Positions 60,501 to 64,000 of a DNA stretch of 64,000 bases are shown one piece after another. The position numbers and the translations under genes are program-made. The stretch comes from Primula veris (lineage: Eukaryota; Streptophyta; Magnoliopsida; Ericales; Primulaceae), in the NCBI GenBank assembly GCA_963682055.1, contig OY821749.1, forward strand, positions 6,188,336 through 6,252,335, in the 5' to 3' direction. Within the stretch, counting starts at the first letter, position 1, and every line of letters starts with the position of its first letter. Below the pieces are notes generated by a model, which was not told where the DNA came from, ran no database searches, and saw only the letters and a list, made by a program, of their open reading frames with translations.

Positions 60501-62528
60501 CAAAAAAAAATTCAACGTTTTAAAATTTTAAATCAATGGACAAGTTAGCTAAGTTTTAAACTACAGTTTTTTTTTGGTTTTTTATACCGTTTATTGTTAT
60601 TGTACTAACAAAAAAAAATTAACGGCCCCCTAAAGAATTGAATCCTGGTTGCGCCACTGGACATAGGTACAACAACTCGTAGAAGAAGATACAAATAATT
60701 ATTGTGGAAATATTATATTAAGTTAAGACATTACAAAATTTTGGTTGCAGCCTGATAGATCGGATGAACGGGCAAGGATTGAGGCTTCGGGAGGGCGAGT
60801 CGTATTCTTGAATGGAGCTCGTGTTGACGGAATTCTCGCTATGTCCAGAGCTATAGGCAAGCATTTTCAGATATCTCCTTTCCCCTTTTTGATAATCATA
60901 ATAAATGTTTATTGATTATAGCTACAATAGTTCTAGATAGAAGTATTATTGATTTTGATAAAATCAGAAAATCAAGACCTACTTGTGTAGGAAAAAAGCC
61001 TGCTTTGACAGCGAATTGTAATTTGGCACCTAATGTTATTTGAACCCTCCAGTTTCTAAGGCTTTATCAATTTTTTAAAATCATTCTGCATGTTAACTTC
61101 TTTTATTACAATTGAACTCAGTTATTGTTTTCTTTATTCTCTTGCTTCTGCCTTCTAATCAAGACTTCAGGAGACAAACTAGTGACTGATAATAGGATGC
61201 AACAATCTGTCATAACCAAAATGCGTGTTGTATTTAAAGTCCAGTTTTTACTATTTGTTATTATAATAGTTTGTCCCTAATAAGATTGCCACCGCATTTC
61301 TGAGATTATGTTTCTCCCCAACGAGCTATTACTGATTCTGCTCCCTTCTATGGTCGATTTGTATCGTGTTTTTCTTAGTATGAAATATCTGATAAATATG
61401 CATTTTATCTCGGTTCCGTAGTTCAAGGGTTTTCCTTTTACTTTTGAGTTGGATGAGGACGGAAGTCGTCAGAAGTATTAAAACTTTACAGTGGGGTAGG
61501 GGTGAGTGTGATTATATAATACTGTAATAATGCAGTTCCAGGGTATAGACTAAGAGTACCGTTCATCCAGTGAAAACCAGAACCGACAAGCCATTTTTTT
61601 CCAGCTAGCTGGCTTTTGTCCGTGGTAAAAGAACTTTAATACTAGACCCTTCCAAAAATTAGACAGTTCATGAAGAATCATGAAGTCTTGACTTGTAATT
61701 ACTTTAACAGCAGATGAAGATACCTATTGGGGAAATGACCGACTTTCCGTTATTCCAAATTTTGCAAAATTGAATGCTACATGCAGAGTCATTTCATAAT
61801 AATACGAGTCATTGGATGATCTTATATTAAATGGGTTGCTGCTATAGTCATACATGGTAGTCATTTCATATTTTACCATAGTAGATTCTAGTCTTTTTTT
61901 CCCAAAGAGAAAATATGACATTCTAGTCTAGTATGTTTCGTGTGGTAAAACAGTTCATTCTGGATACGACATACTTTTCTTGTTTCTTAATTTGCCGAAT
62001 TGGGTACTATGCATGATATCAATATGCATGTGCGGAATTTCCAAATAGCTAACGTGTTACAAGCCTTATTTATAACACGAGTCTTTTATTAGTTTGGCCT
62101 CAGAAATTTTTTAGTTGGGAATGCAATGACAAAAGTTATAGGATATTATAAATACTAGTATTTACTATAGCATTTTTTTACACTTTTTTTTTCTCTCTGG
62201 AACAGGTGATAACTACCTAAAACCGACGATAACATCAGAACCGGAGATGACATTCACAAGGAGGCATCTGGAAGATGAGTGCTTAATCCTCGCGAGCGAC
62301 GGGCTATGGGATGTCATGTCGAACGAGCTGGTGTGTAAAGTGGCTAGCGAGTGCCTCAGCGAAGGCCCTCCTTCCGCGGTCGGAGGAGAGAAAGAAGCAG
62401 AAGCTTCATCTGGAGCATTATACTTGTCACGAAGTGCGTCAGCAGCAGCACTGCTGACACACCTGGCACTAGGACGAAGGAGCAGTGACAACATCAGTGT
62501 AGTAGTTGTTGATCTAAAAAGTGGCTGA
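45555..62528 (+). CDS. AHG1: AHG1-type clade A protein phosphatase 2C, copy C (five exons, 11.2-kb intron 2)
   Basis: Exons 45555-45732, 46070-46239, 57463-57852, 60751-60856 and 62206-62528 (388 codons). It is clearly diverged from A and B but collinear. [38 protein letters not shown] (D313) and SSDN (D376) are intact. The receptor-lock position is Leu266. The sequence after the catalytic DHK reads PDRSDER instead of PDRPDER. A further in-frame Met lies 30 codons upstream, but only the ATG at 45555 is shared by the paralogues. Oddities: intron 2 contains a nested 9.8-kb retrotransposon, and intron 4 begins GC (G|GCAAGC) where A and B have GT; GC-AG introns are tolerated in plants. No stop or frameshift is seen, so it may be expressed if the long intron splices. 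Same inferred role in ABA/germination signalling. Confidence 0.88.
46577..46929 (+). repeat. 5' LTR of the outer Copia element
   Basis: 353 bp, begins TGTTGAG and ends CTAACA. Contains TATAATATATATG and a conserved CCACGTGTAGCGGTCCGGAG block near the 3' part. Confidence 0.9.
46986..47681 (+). pseudogene. Copia gag (UBN2-type) with premature stop
   Basis: The frame starts at 46986, 57 bases after the LTR. An in-frame TGA at 47049-47051 stands where the family has a conserved Trp codon, and the frame then continues to 47681 (208 codons from the ATG at 47055). The remaining product has the Copia Gag signature ([42 protein letters not shown]) and an RS/RG-rich tail. The nucleocapsid zinc knuckle is in another frame downstream. 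Confidence 0.85.
47710..48054 (+). pseudogene. Copia zinc knuckle and protease remnant
   Basis: A CX2CX4HX4C zinc knuckle ([14 protein letters not shown]) is readable at about 47720-47762. The protease tail with its [17 protein letters not shown] motif is in a different frame to 48054. The protease active-site segment between them appears deleted. Confidence 0.75.
48058..48771 (+). pseudogene. Copia GAG-pre-integrase and integrase core
   Basis: An open stretch of 237 codons. The HHCC zinc-binding motif is H35/H40/C66/C69 (WHRRLCH, CECC). The catalytic triad is visible as D97 (HSD), D152 (SDNGGEY) and E188 (NGVAERMNR), with D152-E188 spacing typical of DD35E integrases. The segment after D97 seems shortened, and the frame ends at a stop codon before the C-terminal region, so it is not functional alone. 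Confidence 0.85.
48811..49354 (+). pseudogene. Copia integrase C-terminus and start of RT
   Basis: Starts with FGCLSYIHV and a [18 protein letters not shown] segment, the usual integrase C-terminal/linker region. The frame closes at 49215 and the following RT N-terminus ([19 protein letters not shown]) continues in frame after that stop, until it is cut by the inner element at the TSD CGTGG (49355-49359). Confidence 0.8.
49360..50578 (-). repeat. 3' LTR (left) of the inner element
   Basis: 1219 bp; on the minus strand it begins TGTTGAACATGGG and ends GGCCAACA. Confidence 0.9.
50197..50352. repeat. Six GATCGGTCG motifs in the U3 part of the inner element LTR
   Basis: ACGATCGGTCGTTTT-like motifs occur six times in about 155 bp, often as ACGATCGGTCGT, a near palindrome. 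The array lies about 225-380 bases from the LTR start on the coding (minus) strand, where U3 regulatory sequence is expected. The right LTR carries the same array (about 53990-54145). Confidence 0.7.
50857..53091 (-). CDS. Intact Gag-like protein of the inner element (744 aa)
   Basis: A single uninterrupted frame starting 50 bases after the primer site. Residues about 1-210 form a UBN2/DUF4219-type Copia Gag domain ([13 protein letters not shown], residues 21-33; KAMYAIV; SLPKEW). A CX2CX4HX4C zinc knuckle follows at C282-C295. Residues about 320-350 are Ser/Asp/Glu-rich, about 360-530 look like coiled coil (Lys/Glu/Leu-rich heptads), and a second CX2CX4HX4C motif lies at C633-C646. The last 25 residues have no recognisable protease or other pol motif. 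Copia Gag proteins form virus-like particles that package element RNA. The length (744) exceeds a normal Copia Gag because of the coiled coil. Its intactness against the broken host element supports recent activity. Confidence 0.85.
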   Translation of the reverse strand: MANILNFASGMASSPNTRPYFDGINFSYWKDRMSMFLQSFNVKLWMTIKVGYSAPTSENSENQIPVEDLDNAQLEAYSTNAKAMYAIVCAVSPNEYNKISACKTAKAMWDKLVVMHEGTNQVKDCKLQLLVHDYELFKMSEGETISDMLARFTTITNGLTSLGKCLSCKEMVSKVIRSLPKEWEPKVTAIQEAHDMNTYTLDALTGSLITHEITLNSHKPISKRREIAFKGTTCDESNELSNDDENSMQIIRIVKEILKLKGQRKHKGKSSNNSIYSNDFVCYTCGKEGHMARDCVMNRKSKGKKKISTSSSSDSSDQDEVAHLGCYMAMEDNNEPNQSSSTESDHSSESDNDEVKALSHDELMHMCGIYSEKVPKLVEKVKSLKRINSSLNEEIRSLKRDKNEYESIPTSSFSLHDINDEKEDLKDKNNDLVIHNKSLQTEINFLKNEVSRLTKTLSKPSSLDCDLLENFEELKDAFDKVKSKNKVLSSHAFNLNDKVKVLETENESLKTKNNELVISIEKLELTISKFSKGKTVLDNILSCQKDFNDKSGLGFDCIGSTSNKTRFVKASNFSTTRIPPKQEVVFTKGSTSKISQKSFNDRKGIGFKTKLDTPKTLSKTSYNSRYTKKSKHCVHCSRNEHISSRCPYRFRVSRSDLKWVVKTRATNNVGPKRNWVPNGKSCVVGISIQKEKINKWLATPAKTVEVKKIDSTIKNEVSLIDKGGRHTNKWYHLFGIGNAQCKCH
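53154..54371 (-). repeat. 5' LTR (right) of the inner element
   Basis: 1218 bp; on the minus strand it begins TGTTGAACATGGG and ends GGCTAACA, followed after two bases by the primer-binding site. Confidence 0.9.
54377..55834 (+). pseudogene. Copia RT and RNase H remnant, right part of the outer element
   Basis: The RT resumes directly after the inner element's target duplication (AATTAGCCGAACTGCC). Readable RT motifs are [31 protein letters not shown] and the catalytic YVDDM (54882-54896). RNase H follows ([48 protein letters not shown]), ending at 55834. Several stops and frame changes occur, and a short tandem duplication (AGAGAAACTGGTTTGCAAAC, twice between 54659 and 54729) sits in the RT fingers region. 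Confidence 0.88.
56012..56359 (+). repeat. 3' LTR of the outer Copia element
   Basis: 348 bp, begins TGCTGAG (one change from the 5' copy) and ends CGTAACA; followed by the TSD TAAAC. Confidence 0.9.
56805..57235. mobile_element. Foldback/MITE-like element in intron 2 of AHG1-C
   Basis: The left part (ACTAACATTCCCATTTCGTTTTT ... ACTACCATTTT, read in pieces) is mirrored by the right part (AAAATGGTAGTAGGGGGC, AAAAACGAAACGGGGTC). Internal inverted pairs also exist (CACGTGTTGTC and GATAGCACGTGC; CTGTTAAATA twice in opposite arms). It is non-coding and absent at this position in A. Confidence 0.55.
60046..60659. mobile_element. hAT-type MITE in intron 4-proximal part of intron 3 of AHG1-C
   Basis: Ends CAGGGGCGGAACCAGG and (reverse of right end) CAGTGGCGCAACCAGG, with an exact 8-bp duplication GACATAGG (60038-60045 and 60660-60667). 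Copies A (GACACAGG at about 17504) and B carry a single uninterrupted site. Position: intron 3, about 90 bases before exon 4. An internal direct duplication of about 110 bp (60424-60622, unit with ATCAATGGACAAGT and TTTTTTATACCGTTTA) is present. Confidence 0.85.
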
Positions 62529-63340
62529 GGAGTAAACCTTGGTTAAAGGACTAGTTTTTGTTTATATGGAGTCATGCATGTACAATCTGTGGAGTTTTTT
62601 TATTTTCTTTTAGTTATGTCTTTGAAGGATGGAAAGTGTACTCTTAAATCTTAATTGGCCAGGTTGGGGACGGTATATTTGCATAAACTGCAACGAGCAT
62701 GACAAATTTTTTTCTGCAAACAAACCATTTTTTTTGTCATTGAAACAAGAAACTACGCTTAGTCACACAGATATAGCCCTGTTCAATACTTGCAGCAAAA
62801 CTGACAAGCTGTCAACTACGTCAGAAGGCCAAAGCCATGCAAACATACTACAGCAAAGGCTCATATACAGAAAACAAAAGCAGTGGAAAAACAAGCAAAT
62901 TAAGGTCTGTGTAGCTCCGCCATATCTTTCAGGCGAACCGTCTCTTCCCTCAAGTACGATATTTCATCTTTTCAGTGCAAGGTTCTCCAGCTCGAGAAGG
63001 TCCCCTTCGTTCACAGAGGCCAACAAACAGCTATCTAGCCAAGGCTACTTTATCTTCAGGTCCTCTCAACATATTACACCCTTCTTCTCAGGTCTCTCCG
63101 CAGTTTGATTCAGACAAAGGATTCTAAACTCTTGTTTTTTTCTGTATTTCACTTGCAAAGTTGTCGGAATACAACATTTTTTTAAACTATAATTGGCAAA
63201 GGAAAAATACACATTTTTATTTATAACAATAAATATAAAAATGTAGATGAAACCCCCCACAAAAAGTAGATAAATTGTTCTAGAAGAAATCAGAATAGAA
63301 AAGGAAAAGGAAAAGGAAAATTGAGACTCAAAAACTTTCA
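62529..63340. other. 3' flank of AHG1-C with a possible remnant of a convergent gene
   Basis: Homologous to the flanks of A (to 20572) and B (30600-31017 and 31550-31698). On the minus strand, about 63030-62900, codons read DEISYLKEETVRLKDMAELHRP followed by a stop (shown here in pieces: DEISYLKEE, then TVRLKDMAELHRP), and just before it, one frame away, GDLLELENLALK. Together they look like a leucine-rich coiled-coil C-terminus with a one-base frame break that is shared with B. No family is recognised; it may be chance. Confidence 0.3.
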
Positions 63341-64000
63341 TTTTTACGGACTGTGTAAAATCTTCAGCAATTGCATGGATTGTCTTAAATCATGTGCACC
63401 CCTCCAAACGTGATATTCTCACGCAAAGAGGTCTCGTAAGAGAATGAGCGTAGTTGCAATATAAAAATCCTGTAAGAACGGGGTCGATCCACAGAAATTA
63501 ACCAGACTAATTTCAATTGAGAAAATACAGAAAATTGTGTTTAACGGGTACTATTTTCTCTATCTCCAGAAATACTTACGTATATAATTTACTAACTCAA
63601 CGATCATTCCAAACTTGATTATAACAAGGTGTCAATCCTATTACCTTTAAATTCAGAATCATATTTTTAATATAATCCAACCCAAGAAATAAAACTTGTT
63701 ACTCATATATCGTAATGCAATTCAAATATATAAACACATCAATTCATTTTTCAAACTATGCTTCTATAACAATAAAAATCATATTATTCTTTATATACGA
63801 TTATTAATTTACTGTATTCACTCCATCATTTTTTTAAAAAAAAATTTAAATTTATTTGTCCGTGATCATATTTATATACGTATCGCACATACAACGCGTG
63901 GAATAGTGTTCAATAAATTTTCACCAAAAATACTTTTAATGCCACTTAGCTGCAAATCTAGATTTATCAATTCTAAATACGTAATAATAAGCAATAATCA
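63341..64000. other. Gene-free end of the window
   Basis: AT-rich. A segment near 63410-63500 with GTAAGAACGGGGTCGATCCACAGAAAT resembles a phrase common in plant dispersed repeats (shown at positions 63472-63498), but no element boundary can be drawn. Confidence 0.35.

Noticed and set aside
45555..62528. Copy C as a pseudogene
   Set aside because: Despite the 9.8-kb nested insertion and the GC donor, all five exons are open, splice signals are otherwise intact and catalytic residues are kept, so it was annotated as a gene.

Overview
The window is nuclear DNA of a flowering plant, most likely a eudicot. It is AT-rich and intron-bearing, and it carries plant-type LTR retrotransposons (Copia, a Cassandra-type TRIM), many hAT-type non-autonomous DNA elements and minisatellites. 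The only recognisable host genes are three paralogous clade A protein phosphatases 2C. By domain content, their basic N-terminus and the missing receptor-lock tryptophan, they are AHG1-type (ABA-HYPERSENSITIVE GERMINATION 1).

Layout. 1-591: a Cassandra TRIM with 5S rRNA-like LTRs, its left end cut by the window edge. About 600-5560: a heavily decayed Copia element. 5658-6859: a 1.2-kb hAT-type element. About 8180-20575: unit A, with AHG1-A on + (12578-20200). 20613-30600: gene-free spacer with an LTR fragment, a degenerate Cassandra LTR, two 21-bp minisatellites, a 102-bp tandem repeat and a hAT MITE. About 30600-43150: unit B, with AHG1-B on - (38426-31699). About 43200-63340: unit C, with AHG1-C on + (45555-62528). 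A and B converge and form the arms of a roughly 12-kb inverted duplication around an 11-kb spacer. B and C diverge from a shared 7-kb upstream region.

All three genes share five exons with intron phases 1, 0, 0, 1, and all three reading frames are open (390, 393 and 388 codons). A and B are about 97% identical in protein; C is older. Every PP2C metal-binding motif is kept. The tryptophan that clade A phosphatases insert into the ABA-receptor gate is leucine in all three, so by analogy with Arabidopsis AHG1 they are probably insensitive to PYR/PYL receptors. ABRE/G-box sites are conserved upstream of all copies, which suggests ABA or seed regulation.

Intron 2 of AHG1-C holds a 9.8-kb nested insertion. 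An old, broken Tnt1-type Copia element (LTRs about 10% diverged, TSD TAAAC) was itself interrupted in its RT domain by a very young element on the - strand. That inner element (LTRs about 0.4% diverged, TSD CGTGG) has an intact 744-aa Gag and no pol, and is a TR-GAG-like non-autonomous retrotransposon. Several hAT MITEs have exact 8-bp TSDs with empty sites in the paralogous introns, which orders insertions relative to the duplications. The most interesting signals are the AHG1 triplication with its inverted repeat, the young Gag-only element with a six-fold U3 motif, the GC splice donor in copy C, and a duplication breakpoint lying inside a MITE.
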